Source: Armigeres subalbatus (lineage: Eukaryota; Arthropoda; Insecta; Diptera; Culicidae). From it: a stretch of DNA of 64,000 bases. The position numbers and the translations under genes are program-made. The notes below the pieces were generated by a model. The model was not told the DNA's origin. It saw only the letters and a list, made by a program, of their open reading frames with translations, and searched no databases. The stretch covers positions 177,828,994 through 177,892,993 of the forward strand of contig NC_085141.1 in the NCBI RefSeq assembly GCF_024139115.2, given 5' to 3'. Below, piece after piece: positions 32,462-42,940 of the stretch. The first letter of the stretch is position 1; every line of letters begins with the position of its first letter.

Positions 32462-33035
32462 TTGCTGAGCTCAGCTCCGATACCATCTTTTACCAGCTGC
32501 TTTATTGCTCTTTAGCTGTTGGATGGTATCTTTAACTTCCCTCAGGGTGGGGGCTGGTTGGCTTCCATCGTCCGCTGAAATGACGCAATGATCTCCTCCG
32601 CTGCCTTGACTTTCACTGCCTGTACTCTCAGCGCCATTTAAATGTTCCTCGTCGTGCTGCTTCCACCTTTCGATCACCATACGTTCGTCCGTCATGATGC
32701 TCCCATTCTTATCCCTGCACAATTCGACTCGCGGCACGAAGCCTTTTCGGGACGCGTTGAGCTTCTGATAGAACTTGCGTGTTTCTTGAGAACGGCACAG
32801 CTGTCCCATCTCCTCGCCCTCCGCTTCTTCCAGGCGGCGTTTCTTATCCTGAAAAAGGCAGGTCTGCTGTCTATAGCGTTTCACATTCTGCCGGGTACCT
32901 TCCCTAGCAGCACACATGCTCCACATAGGTTACTATAACTCATATATGACCAGATTTAGTCACAATCAAGTTACTGCAACCATTTTTGTCTGACTTGTGC
33001 TTCTCGGGTTGCTGCAGCGCGACCCGCGCTGCGTC
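32462..33035 (-). pseudogene. RTE-like LINE linker fragment, minus strand, carrying a MITE
   Basis: Same family as the element at 5170-7603. Minus-strand blocks: GQLCRSQETRKFYQKLNASR, VPRVELCRDKNGSIMTDER, VIERWKQHDEEHLNG, then DTIQQLKSNKAAGK, after which it is truncated. It retains the DTIQQLK segment that the 5170-7603 copy has lost. A GQLCRSQ-upstream insertion (EEAEGEEM) is present only here. The 5' side is interrupted by a 107-bp MITE at 32902-33008 and ends near 33035. Confidence 0.85.
32902..33008 (-). mobile_element. 107-bp MITE, copy 2, in LINE linker
   Basis: Inverted relative to copy 1 (6849-6955) and the same length. Ends CCCTAGCAGCACA and the inverse of CCCGAGAAGCACA. It is flanked by TT at 32900-32901 and 33009-33010. 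The homologous site in the other LINE copy (GCTGCAGCAAGGTACCCGG, near 5648) is empty, which fixes the insertion precisely. Confidence 0.85.
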
Positions 33036-33039
33036 TTGC

Positions 33040-34730
33040 TCTTCAGAGAGTGGCAAACGGGAAGTGTAAAAATACCGTTCAACGTGCGGAGTTCAAAGAT
33101 GCCAAGAATGCATCGAGAGCCGTCATTAATAAGGCCAAACAGGATAGTTGTGCCGTCATCAATAAGGCCAAACAGATCATCTGATCCTTCAATCCAGAAA
33201 GCTCATCAAAAGAAGTGTGGGACAAAGTCCATAAATTAAATGGGAATAAAAAGCAACAACCCACCAAAATCCAAATCCGAATCTAAACTAATTTCCGAAC
33301 ACCTTGCTGACCACTTCTCCCTCTCTTTTTTATCAGCCAACTATTCCAATCAGTTTTTGTCCCTAAAAGCCTCCCAAGAATCTTCCCCCTTGTTTTGATA
33401 CTGACAATAACCCGGACTACAACTTTGAATTTTCCCACGAAGAGTTAGAATGGACACTACAGAGAGTCAATGGGTCGTCTGCTGGCCCAGACGACGTAGA
33501 CTATCCCCTTTTCAAAAATCTTCCACCCATTGTCAAATCAATTCTCCTTTCCATGTTCAACACCATTTGGAACAAAGGTGAATTACCATAATCCTGGAAA
33601 GAATGATTAGTTTCCCTATTGCCTACTGTATCGGGAAGACTATCGGCGACTATCTCTCTACTGGAATCACAGGAGCTTCTTGACAACAGGCAGTTTGCTT
33701 TCTGTCCCCACAAAAGCACCGTCGACTATTTTACCGAGCTGGATATTTTCGATTCCAACCTCGAGAGACGTTGTCACATACGACCGTGCATAGTGTTTTC
33801 CCATCCTCAAGTCTCTTGAGGAATGGGGAATCAAAGGTCACATGGCTCATTACGTACAAAGTTTCTTGATGGCAGCAGTTTCAGGGTCATGATCGGAAAC
33901 ACCCGCTCTGAGGTAAGGAATCAAGGAAATGGAATTCCTCAAGGCTCGGCAATAGCTGCCACACTTTTCCTGATTTGTATGCAGTCCCTATTCAAAAGCA
34001 TGCTTCCCTATATCTACATCCTTGTCTATGCCGACGACATTATAATGCTTACCTTTTATAACTTCAAAGCACTGGCCAGAAAGAGAATCTAATCCGCCGT
34101 TAACACTGTCTCCGAATGGGCCGATAAACATGGCTTCACAATATCCTCTGAAAAATCTCAACTCCTCCACATCAGCAAGAACAGAAAAGGTGTTATTGAA
34201 TTACCCGATATATCCCTCAAAATCCTTGGTGTCGATCTGGTCACCACGCCGATACCGTTCGAAAGTCAATCAAAACTAATTGCAATTAATCAAACTGTTC
34301 GAATCTAGAATCCCAAGCGGACAAAGGATTCGCATCATAAATGGCTGGTTGTTGCCTAAAATGTATTACGGTGTAGGAGTTTTTAGCAGAGTTGGTGTTC
34401 TCATTACCAAAAAACTTCGCCTTTTAAATAACGAAGCTTTCCGCTATGCATCTGGCGTGATTTCATCACCAGTCTCGCCTCGGACATTATGTCCGAATGT
34501 GATCAACTTCCTTCCGAGCACTTTCTGATGGTCGGCGTGGCGAGGATCCATCAGATGGCTCAGCCTTGGTGGTCGCCAGGAAATCCCGTTAGTCAATAGA
34601 GAAAATAACCTACTTAAATCCCTTAAAAACAGCGAATTGAAGCCAAAAAGCAAAGCTGTTTTACAACGATCCGAGCAGAACACGATTATCTCAAAACCAT
34701 GTTTTCAAAGTTGGCGGTTATTATAAATGT
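33040..34730 (+). pseudogene. I-like (tentative) LINE ORF2 relic
   Basis: Decayed LINE polyprotein on the plus strand. Recognisable pieces are a linker (NKAKQD and NPESSKEVWDKV style, 33110-33240), an RT finger stretch with stops (33430-33830), the NQGNGIPQGSAIAATLFLI block near 33922-33980, the catalytic ILVYADDIIMLT motif near 34018-34055, KHGFTISSEKSQLLHI, LKILGVDL, and a C-terminal RIINGWLLPKMYYGVGVF region. Many frameshifts and stops. The GIPQGSxIxxTLF form suggests the I or a related clade. Confidence 0.75.
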
Positions 34731-34919
34731 TCTAGTTCTTTTTCTGTACGTACGTACACGTACGTCCCCAACCCCCATTTTACGGCAAAACTCAAAATTC
34801 AAAACCATGCAGCTCAGCTTTCTAACGTCTTTTCAAACAATCTTCTGGAATCGATCAACAAATTCTTAAAGTTTTAGGAACCGAGGTTATTTTTTGTGGA
34901 ATGACAATGGTTTCCAATA

Positions 34920-35695
34920 TATTCTGGGGAGTGTTGGGATATCCTCCCTCCCGGAAGAAATGGCCACTAGCAGATCGGCTCTGAAATCCATCTCGCGACT
35001 TGTCAAACTTCATGATTTTGCAAAACAAGTCCACTGGAGTACCGTTTTGACTCGAAGTCCGGACACCTAAGCACTGCAGAATTTTTAGTTCAAAGTTTTT
35101 TTAGTTCAAGTCCGGACACACAGAAAATGTAATAAAAATTTGAAAGCTATAAATTCCAAAGCAATTTCTCTAATTCATGACAAAGATTGCTATCATACTA
35201 TGTTAATAAATCACTGCAAATGATAGACTATAGAAAATATGAGCTTAGTTTTTCTAATGTTGAGTCCTAAGCTGCATCCTAAGAAAAACGAAATTTACCG
35301 TTGATTATGACATGCCTTCAATTTTTAGCTCTAATTTTCAAGTTTTTACCACAGATTACGGATTACTTTCATTTGTTAAAATGGCCTCAAGTCTACGAAT
35401 CGTTCCCTGCATTGATAACCCAGTTTGCATGGTTTGCTCGTTTTGAGTCGAGGTTTCCTGGTTCCCTTGGGGGAAGTGGCCACTTTCCGTTCAATCTTGG
35501 AACCCATCTTGTGACATGTCAAACTTCATGATTTTACAAATAAAGTACACTGAAGCACATTTAGATGGTTGATGGTCTAACTGGCCACCTCCCGGATGTT
35601 CCCGGAACCCGACTCCTTTGGCAAAGTGGCCACTGTTCGTTTAATCTTGGAGCCTATCTTGCGACATTTCAAACTTCATGGTTTTATAAAATAAG
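34920..35695 (+). repeat. ~150-bp repeat, three diverged units
   Basis: Units share GGCCACT(T/G), TCAATCTTGGA, CATCTTG(C/T)GACATGTC and AAACTTCATGATTTT. CTTCATG landmarks lie at 35008, 35524 and 35674, a 150-bp step for the last two; about 370 bp of other sequence separates the first. The third unit is broken by the MITE at 35698-36232, and its remainder resumes at 36233 (CACTGAAGTACATTT). Confidence 0.7.
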
Positions 35696-35697
35696 TA

Positions 35698-36232
35698 CCG
35701 TCAACTGGGGGGAAGATGATCATTGAGGTGAAGATGATCATTTGATGTGTCAGTCAAAAGTGCCAAAATTTTTTATGAAACGGTAGTCAACAATATTCTC
35801 CGTTCAAGTAATGTTACCGCTAGGTAGAAATCCGAGTTTTTCGATTATAATCATGAAAATGTATTTTGTGGACGAAAGAGAGAGATAGTCATAAATGACG
35901 CTATTTTCGTTTCAAATATTGACTTCGTAGACTTCTTTACGTAGTAAATTCAACATTCATACAAATAACCTAGTGTAGTTTGACTTCTAGGTCATAAAGA
36001 TTTTAGTAGAGCTGATTTGATCAACTTCACCCCAAACCAGATTACTCAAAAAATGTGTGATAATTTAATTTATTTTAATAAATGCGAACGCATTTCAGAA
36101 AACTAAAGTTGTTGATTATTGCAACGTATATCAGTACATGTTTTGAAAATATTTGTTTCGATTTAAAATGTAAACACACATTGTTATTGCATGTTTTGTC
36201 CTAAAAATGATCATCTTCCCCCCAGTTGACGG
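35698..36232. mobile_element. TA-flanked MITE with 26-bp TIRs
   Basis: Ends CCGTCAACTGGGGGGAAGAT and its inverse, continuing to GATCAT on both sides. Flanked by TA at 35696-35697 and 36233-36234. The neighbouring repeat unit near 35536 (AAATAAAGTACACTGAAGC) shows the uninterrupted site, so the TA is duplicated. 535 bp, no frame. Tc1/mariner-type mobilisation is inferred from the TA. Confidence 0.9.
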
Positions 36233-36328
36233 TACACTGAAGTACATTTCGACAGCTTCAATTCAACTGGTCACCTGACGGATGAAAAGCAGCTGGCAGA
36301 AAGCCAGACTGCAGAACTCCGCAGACGC

Positions 36329-36430
36329 ATCCCAACAAACATCGGAAGCTGAAAAGGGCCTTATTTCGTAGAAAATAAGCTTCTTCAGCTAAAAAAGTAG
36401 CTTGTTCAGCTTATTTTTTTTGTTGGGATG
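36329..36430. mobile_element. 102-bp MITE-like palindrome upstream of R1 ORF1
   Basis: Ends CATCCCAACAAA and TTTGTTGGGATG, with an internal AGCTGAA/TTCAGCT pair (36346-36400) giving a hairpin. It lies at the junction between the 150-bp repeat remnant and the R1-type ORF1. Confidence 0.6.
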
Positions 36431-37450
36431 GCTGTTACTGGAGCAACTCCAAAGCTTAGTAAGGTCAGTATGGCAACCGACCTGAAGGGAGCTAGCGCCA
36501 AGCCGGTATTGCACGAGAAGAAGGCTACTAAGATCCGATGGGAGAAGGTAGGGCAGGTTGCCGACCCTAAGGAACGACGGAAACCAGTTCCTCCTTCTAC
36601 GAGGACTACCGAAGTTAGCCGGGAGGAAGGCCTGCCCTGAAGGGAAGTTGTGAGTCCCAAAAAGGCGAAGAAGGAGCGAAAAGCAGTAGAGGAGGCAAAG
36701 GCGCCATTGGCCAAGAATAGGGCCCGAAGAGGGACACATTTTCCAATGGTCATGGCAGGAAGGACAGAGGCGAAGCAATTATCGTCAAGGCTGATGGTAA
36801 GAGCTATGCTGACGTTCTTAAGGCTTTGCGGGGCGATAAAAAGCTCACTGGCCTTGGGGATAATGTCAACTGCATCCGCAGAACGAAGAAGAGCGAGATG
36901 ATCCTCGTCCTGAAGCGGGATGCTGCGTGGAAGAGTTCCGCGTATAAAAAGTTGGCAGAAGAGGTGCTGGGTGATGCAGTTCAGGTGAGAGCCCTATGCT
37001 CAGTAGAAGTAATCCAATGCCGAGGCCTAGACGAAATTACCGAAGCCGATGAGCTGGTAGCTGCACTGAGAGATCAGTGTGACGTTGAAATCCAGGATAC
37101 CACGATTCAGTTGCGGAAAGGTTATGCTGGAACGCAGGTTCCCTCATTCCAGGTAGTCGTGGTTGACGCCAAGAGGGACTGGATAAGGTCAAGCTGAATC
37201 GGTATGCTCGGTGAGCGCAAACCAACAACCGCAGGCCGGCTTCATGTGCTTCGATTATGGACATAAGTCATATGACTGCAAAGGTCCTGATCGGAGTTGG
37301 CTTTGCCGCAGAAGTGGAGCTGAAGGTCACAAGGCTCACACCTGCCAGGCTGCACCGCGGTGTTTGATCTGTGGTCCTGGCACAGACAACAAACACCCAT
37401 CCGGTGGGCAGGCCTGTCCGGCCTCCAGACATGCTCGGTCATGCAAGTAG
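36431..37450 (+). pseudogene. R1 ORF1 (Gag-like nucleic-acid-binding protein)
   Basis: Frame pieces 36431-36640, 36650-36901, 36826-37197 and 37211-37450 follow each other with small shifts. The middle has the R1 Gag-like TKKSEMILVLKRDA and SVEVIQCRGLDEITEADEL blocks. The C-terminus has three zinc knuckles: a first with CFDYGHKSYDC, a second with CRRSGAEGHKAHTC (first Cys altered) and a third with CLICGPGTDNKHPSGGQAC. The first 70 codons are Lys/Arg-rich. It ends in TAG 37448-37450 inside the ORF2 start. Confidence 0.75.
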
Positions 37451-38123
37451 CTCAGCTAAATCTCAACCACTGCGAGGCAGCGCAAGCGCTGCTACAACTG
37501 ATGATGTTGCCTTGCTGTCCGACCCGTACCGCATCCCTGCCAAACATAGCAGTTGGGTTGCGGATAAGTCCGGAATAGTGACCATCTGGACTTGCGGGAG
37601 GTACCCCATCCAGGAGATAGTGTCGCCTCCTGATGATGAGGGTTTTGTTATTGCAAAGGTAAACGGAGTTTACTTTTGTAGCTGCTACTGTCCTCCAAGA
37701 TGGAGCATAGAACAGTATACTAGAGTGTTAGATAATCTTGTAGCGAGACTAACTGGTCTTAAATTATTAGTTGTAGCAGGTGACTTCAACGCGTGGGCAG
37801 CGGATTGGGCCTCTCGGTTCACTAACGCTAGAGGTCATACCTTGATAGAGTCTCTAGCGGTACTGAACTTAGTCCTGCTGAACGAGGGCCAAGCGTCAAC
37901 GTTCAGAGAACCGAATGGCGAGTCATGCATCGATGTTGCCTTCTGCAGCGCGGGATGGACTGTGGAGCCTGAATGGAGGATTCACGAAAGGTATACTGCT
38001 ACTGACCATCAGGAAATACGTTTTATGGTCAGCAATACCCCCAACAGAACTACAAGGCGGGTCAGTAAGGCTGACCTAGAATGGCGTACCTCGCAGTTCG
38101 ACCCAGAACTGCTGGAAGAATAA
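37441..38123 (+). pseudogene. R1 ORF2 APE endonuclease
   Basis: The ATG at 37441 overlaps the ORF1 stop in the 10-base string ATGCAAGTAG. The start VAQLNLNHCEAAQALL contains the N-terminal Asn of APE endonucleases. After a frameshift near 37500 the domain continues: DVALLSDPYRIPAKH (the usual catalytic Glu position reads Asp), GVYFCSCYCPPRWS, the catalytic LVVAGDFNAWAADW block, ESCIDVAF and TATDHQEIRF (catalytic Asp-His). About 200 codons are intact up to the stop at 38121-38123. Confidence 0.85.
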
Positions 38124-39125
38124 CTACGATGGGAAAATCGAGCTCTAGGCCTTAGTGGTGATGAGTTATTCGATGTCCTACCACGAGCATGTGACGTGAC
38201 AATGCCCAGAAGGACTATGCCAACTGGCAACCGCAAACCAGTGCACTGGTGGACGAGCACGATAGCTGATCTGGGCAGAACCTGTCTTAGAGCTAATAGA
38301 AGGTTGCGACGTGCTAGAGCCGAAGCGGACAGGCTAGAAAGACGCCGGGTGTTCCCGACAGCGAGCAGAGCTCTGAACTACGAAATCAAATGTAGTAAGA
38401 GAGCCTCCTTCGAAGAGCTGTGTAGGATGGCCAATAATACTCCATGAGGCGATGCATACAGGATAGTGATGGCTAGGACCAACAGCCCTCGTCCTGAAAA
38501 ATCTCCGGAGATGTTAGCTAGGATCGTTGAAGGTTTGTTCCCGAAGCATGACTCATCGGACTGGCCCGCCACACCGAACGAGTCGTTGGATACGGCAGAA
38601 GTTGGTGCTATTGCCTAAGCCTGGGAAAGCCTTCGGCATACAAACAAATTTGCCTACTCGACACAACTGATAAGTTTTTAGAGAGGGTGATCCTGAATAG
38701 ATTGACGGACTATACGGAGTGTGCTGGTGGCTTATCAAGCAACCAGTATGGGTTCCGTAAAGACCGTTCTACCATCGAAGCAATTCGGTCGGTAACGGAA
38801 ACGGCTAAGATAGCGCGTGGTTTGAATAGGAGAGGTATTAGGTAATGTGCATTGATTACACTAGATGTAAAGAATGCATTTAATAACGCTAGCTGGGAAA
38901 CTATAGCTGATTTCCTGCATCGCTTGAGAGTCCCGGATTATCTGTGCTGGATTCTGAAAAGCTATTTTAAAAACAGGATATTGTTACGCTGGTCAGCAGT
39001 CGATTGAAGTGTCAGCAGGTGTTCCACGGGGATCGATCCTCGGACCGATTCTCTAAAACTGGTGTGAAAATAGAAGGCTTTGCGGATGATGTAATGCTAG
39101 AGGTCACAGACGAAACTCTCGACGA
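38124..39125 (+). pseudogene. R1 ORF2 linker and reverse transcriptase relic
   Basis: Linker with PVHWWTSTIADLGRTCL and RRARAEADRLERRR, then RT pieces: a FPKHDSSDWP region, AYQATSMG-like shifted reading of the NQYGFRKDRSTIEAI block (38738-38785), motif A ITLDVKNAFNNASW near 38850-38900, YLCWILKSYFKNRIL, and AGVPRGSILGP near 39015-39045, then KIEGFADDVMLEVT with the catalytic FADD near 39075-39100. Several stops and a deletion before FADD show it is dead. Confidence 0.8.
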
Positions 39126-39358
39126 TCAGTACAGTATCATGGTTCTTGATCGTAAATTGTGCCGTCCAACTGCAAATCACTGTTTATGGATGTTTCTGCA
39201 TACATTTTTCCATATAAATTTCCAACGAGTTTAGCACCGCCCAAACTTTGACTGATTTGGCTGAAATTTTGTCCAGTCAGTGCATCAGGGCATCAAATAG
39301 AACCGAGAGGGCGGCCCATCATAAAAATTGAAAAAGTGTTTTTTGAGCCATCCTAATA
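39126..39358 (-). repeat. Partial hAT-like foldback MITE arm
   Basis: Matches 20025-20258 closely: TATCATGGTTCTTGATCGTA, GTGCCGTCCAACTGCAAATC, TTTCCAACGAGTTTAGCACC, AAATTTTGTCCAG and a TTTTGAGCCATCC end near 39340-39352. One arm only, replacing the 3' end of the R1-type LINE. It is better preserved than the arm at 12457-12800. Confidence 0.8.
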
Positions 39359-39689
39359 TATGTAGAGTTCATTGCGGTTCACGCGTGGCGTTTGCTGTCG
39401 GGTTGCTCGTCTCCTACGCGAGCTTATGATACAGACCGATAGGTTACTATCATAGCTGCTTGCAATCGACGGGTGATGAGGTTACCACCCTTGAAGTCGA
39501 TGTTGCGTTATAACGTCGAGTGTGTTAGCATAAGCGTGAGCGTTCTCATTAGCCCTCCCCTGATTTATTCCTTAATTACTGGCCGGGGGATACTGACAGG
39601 TGAAAGGGTTTTGGTTTTAGTGGGTCGTGTGATCCCATCCCCACACTACCTGAATTAACCTCCTCAGGTGTCTTGCAGATTTCAGTTTA
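39359..39689. other. Unassigned
   Basis: Short stretch with AT- and GT-rich parts and no motif, ending in CGCCAAAAAAAAAATATATCG, an A-tail-like run that may mark a retroelement 3' end. Confidence 0.35.
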
Positions 39690-40320
39690 GCCTCGCCAAA
39701 AAAAAAATATATCGTTTCTCTGATCCGGCGGAACCGTGTCTAGCGCGGATCGAATATTTTCCGGCCATCTTCGAGAGAAGCTGCACCTAACTGCTCTTCC
39801 ATTGGGAGTGCTAACTTCAGCTGCTGCGCGTAGTCTTATCGTCTTGTAGCTGCCCAATGTTAAGCCGCGGTGTTCGACTTTGACGCGTGTTACACACCGT
39901 CGAGAGTTTTGAGCGCAACGAGGTAGCGATTGCTCAGTCGCCCCTCCCTCCCCCTCAAGCGTTACGTAATTTGTACACAAAGCCTTAGTTGGTAGGCGCT
40001 CGATGCCCGCTTTTCCACACTTTCTGTCCAGCCCAGCAGCCCCACAACGTCGTAGTTACAGGGATGTAATTCATCTTAGATTGTCCTGTCGCAAACGGCG
40101 AAACCTAACTAGTTGCAGTTCCATGTTCCAAGCTTCCAATCGTGATCTTTGAGTCATCGTCGCCTAGGTCTTTGTCGAGCGACACACGGTCGCTTTGGCA
40201 GAGTCTGCGGATACATGCAGCTTGGCAGGCATCACAACTCGCAGTTGGCCTGCTGCCCCTGAGCTTTTAGCATGGTTTCGATCATTTAGTACATTAAGTT
40301 TGCGAGGTCGTACGAAAATC
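39690..40320 (-). pseudogene. LINE endonuclease N-terminus and spacer, minus strand
   Basis: On the minus strand near 40165-40120 reads DHDWKLGTWNC, the start of an APE-type endonuclease (Asn of LGTWN), followed by FAVCDRTI and a DVVGLLGWTESVEK-like block with the usual catalytic Glu region altered. The 39980-39690 part is a spacer-like sequence with a 97-codon frame. Most of the domain is lost; family not assigned. Confidence 0.55.
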
Positions 40321-41930
40321 GACCTTCTTTTGTATACATTTGTTCACTAACATAAATTGAATACAACGGATCCTAGTTTTAAAACCACTGTCCTATTCTC
40401 TTCCAAGCTTTGTATGTTGGCATACCTGAGGGCTTGAAGACCGGCCCGCTTAGAATGTAAGATTATTCAAGAAGTCAAGTGGCAGTAACGTAACCAAACC
40501 AACGACATTGGCTGATGCTGCACCACATCAGTTCAACCGTCGTCATCTCGGCTTACCAGCGTTCAGGCGAAATGAGCACCATGTGTGACAAAATGATAAG
40601 TGAAGAAAAAGTGAAGTGCCTGTAAAGTAATTTAGTGTAATTGTTATAATAGCTATAAAATTTCCGCTGCTTGTTCTATTGCTAACAGGCAGGGAGCCTC
40701 TCCATTACCATTGCGCAGCCAGCCGAATAGCGTTGGGACACAGAAAGACACGATCGCTGATGGTCGTTGGAAATCTGCCACTGTAAACAATGGAGATTTT
40801 TTGCGCTTCCTTGCGGAATGGAGTGAATGAATTTATGTAATCGCATAATTGTATAAACCGGGTATGAATTGTGCCTTCTCGGTTGCCTAAGGGTCCTGCT
40901 TATTGTACATACGATCTTCGGTGCGGAAAATAATGCCATTGGGTGTTGTTTACGGAGTGAAGAGAAAGATGCCAATTATTCTATGGCTTTGGGGTGAGTT
41001 TTACAAACATGGGACTGGTTCAAAGCCGACTTTAAGCACATGGCAGCAACATGAAAATAACTAATTGACAAGGGTAATTAGCAGGTTTAGCTTATACTTT
41101 TAATGTGGCATCAAGAATTGTCACCTGTTTTTATCGTGTAGGAAGCATCGCCAGCATGCGGTCGTCACTCCCAACTGCTGACGCAAATGTCATTTGAGGT
41201 TCATTGCTGGCGTATCAGATTGAAAATTTGTTATCTCTCGTGGGTTGCATACATAATTCTGAGCTGTAATACTTTGTTACAGTTAGATTAATTATTGTGG
41301 CGCTTGTTCCATATATGTGTGTCCCAGAATTGTCTCACATTCCAGTTTTTTTATTATCGAATTAGTTATGGGAAACTTAGGTTGCATTAACAGAACATTT
41401 AAAACTAAACTAAAACAAAAAACACACGACAAGGGGTAAATAAATAAAGCAACTGGTTCTGATATTTTACTGCATTTCAGCCATTTATTTCTACTTTTGG
41501 CGTAATGTTCCCGAATCTTCGAATTACCATGACATCAAATGCACAAATACATATACCATTCTAATGTGTGTCACTGGTTTATTGTCCATCATTGGATATG
41601 CAGAGTAGCATAATATCTGTCCATTACGTAAGTGAGAGAGGCAAATTACTATTTAGCACCTAATTACTGGTGCATAATTATGGCGACACTCTGAAAGCGG
41701 ATCGTCATGCAATAATAAATGGTTACATAATAGAGGACTGGTTGACGCTTAAGTGAAAATCATCTGATTTCTCTATACGTGGTTAAGGACAAGCTTATCA
41801 ATTAAATCAATAACAACGGACTTGGTTAGTATTATATTGAATCATTGAATTAGATCACTTTATTTCAATAAACGATGTGTGTGGGAAACTTTCTAGTTAT
41901 GATATGTACTCCAATTAGGAATATAAGACA
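40321..41930. other. No gene recognised (about 1.6 kb)
   Basis: Low-repeat DNA with stops in all frames apart from a 97-codon minus frame (40975-40682) without recognised content. Candidate host intergenic or intronic sequence. Confidence 0.4.
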
Positions 41931-41933
41931 TGA

Positions 41934-42248
41934 TTCAAGAAATTCTACAAAAACAAAAATCAAGCCAAGTTAGATACTTGTAGCATATCAAATCCATTCG
42001 CGCCCACAACTTTACTTTACTCTGATCCTATTCCCATAACACCATACGCGAGAAAAGAAACACTCATCCTGCAGCCTGAAGAAACTGCTTCACCGCAACG
42101 TAAGGGATCGATTGTTGACATTTTGGAGCAAGTGCGAACGGAACTCCAACCAGGTCGATCGACACCTTTCATGATACACGCTGACGGAAGAAACAAGAAG
42201 CTTTGCAACATGTGTTATGATTCTAGTTTCTGCCCGTGTGCACTATGA
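41934..42248 (+). CDS. Open frame without ATG, possible terminal host exon
   Basis: The frame is open for 104 codons between stops at 41931 and 42246. The composition looks protein-like: PITPYARKETLILQPEETAS, GSIVDILEQVRTELQPG, HADGRNKKLCNMCYDSSFC, then the stop. There is no initiator; AG dinucleotides near 41981 (CTTGTAG) could be a splice acceptor. The last residues form a Cys-rich CNMCYDSSFCPC tail. No family recognised. It is not similar to any repeat in the window. It could equally be chance or a decayed transposon exon. Confidence 0.3.
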   Translation, partial: FKKFYKNKNQAKLDTCSISNPFAPTTLLYSDPIPITPYARKETLILQPEETASPQRKGSIVDILEQVRTELQPGRSTPFMIHADGRNKKLCNMCYDSSFCPCAL

Positions 42249-42679
42249 TAAAGTTTCAAACAAAAATGATCTTTTATTATATAAAATGGAATCACCTCGT
42301 TCATTTCATTTTTGGAACGCTAATGTCCAAAATATTATTCGTAATTTGTTTTTCTTATTACCTTACTACTCAGAGATACCATTTCAGAATTTCAAATTTA
42401 TCAAATTTATTAGCAATCTAGCAAAGGCTTGAAACGTTTTGCATTATTTTCAATTCAAATATCAGTCATAGCTAATGAATATAAAGCACAGCTTAAATAA
42501 ATTGTTATTGTTACCATTTTTGACCATCAGAAATTTTATAGTGGCGCCAGTGCGAGTGCTTCAAAAGTGTACACCATTACTCAAGATAAAGCGGCAGCAC
42601 CGACGCGGCGAGCAAAACACAGCGTGCTGTAAATTACATAACACATATTTTACCGTTTGATAAAAAACAGCAAAGCATC
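42249..42679. other. No feature recognised
   Basis: AT-rich sequence with an AATAAA-like CTTAAATAAATTG near 42495. Frames of about 60-70 codons lack motifs. Confidence 0.4.
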
Positions 42680-42940
42680 AATTTACGATCTCCGGTCGAT
42701 CGGACTCGACGCGCGCGGCAACGGGCTGTGTGAATCTGCTCGAACTACCAATCCAGCTACGTACAGTGAAAAGCCGAAGGAAAAAGCGCTCTCCCTGGCT
42801 GCGGACGGGCTTCATTTGTATATTTATGTGTGCTAAGGAAAACTGGTTCATTTGCTTAATGGATCTAGCGAATATCCGCGGATCCATTTCAATAACAACA
42901 AATGAAGCGGCGTTGCACCCTCAGACTAGGAATGTAAGTG
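42680..42940 (+). other. CG-rich exon- or promoter-like stretch
   Basis: CG-rich patch (GATCGGACTCGACGCGCGCG near 42700) within AT-rich DNA, followed by a 92-codon frame and a donor-like AGGAATGTAAGTGG near 42930-42942. The combination is what a first exon with a downstream donor would look like. No protein family recognised and no core promoter element confirmed. Confidence 0.2.

Larger units (their letters stand above)
36431..39125 (+). mobile_element. R1-type LINE, both ORFs present, decayed
   Basis: Order: ORF1 with three CCHC knuckles (to 37450), ORF2 endonuclease (from 37441), RT (to 39125). The 3' part of ORF2 is missing because a foldback arm (39126-39358) replaces it. Assignment to the R1 clade rests on the triple knuckle, the VAGDFNAWA endonuclease form and the AGVPRGSILGPIL RT block. 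Confidence 0.8.

Noticed and set aside
32160..32468. 102-codon plus frame and overlapping minus frames
   Set aside because: Lie inside the SINE body.
35045..35440. Insertion flanked by CGTTTTGACTCGA / CGTTTTGAGTCGA as a target duplication
   Set aside because: Only an imperfect match and no element ends could be recognised.
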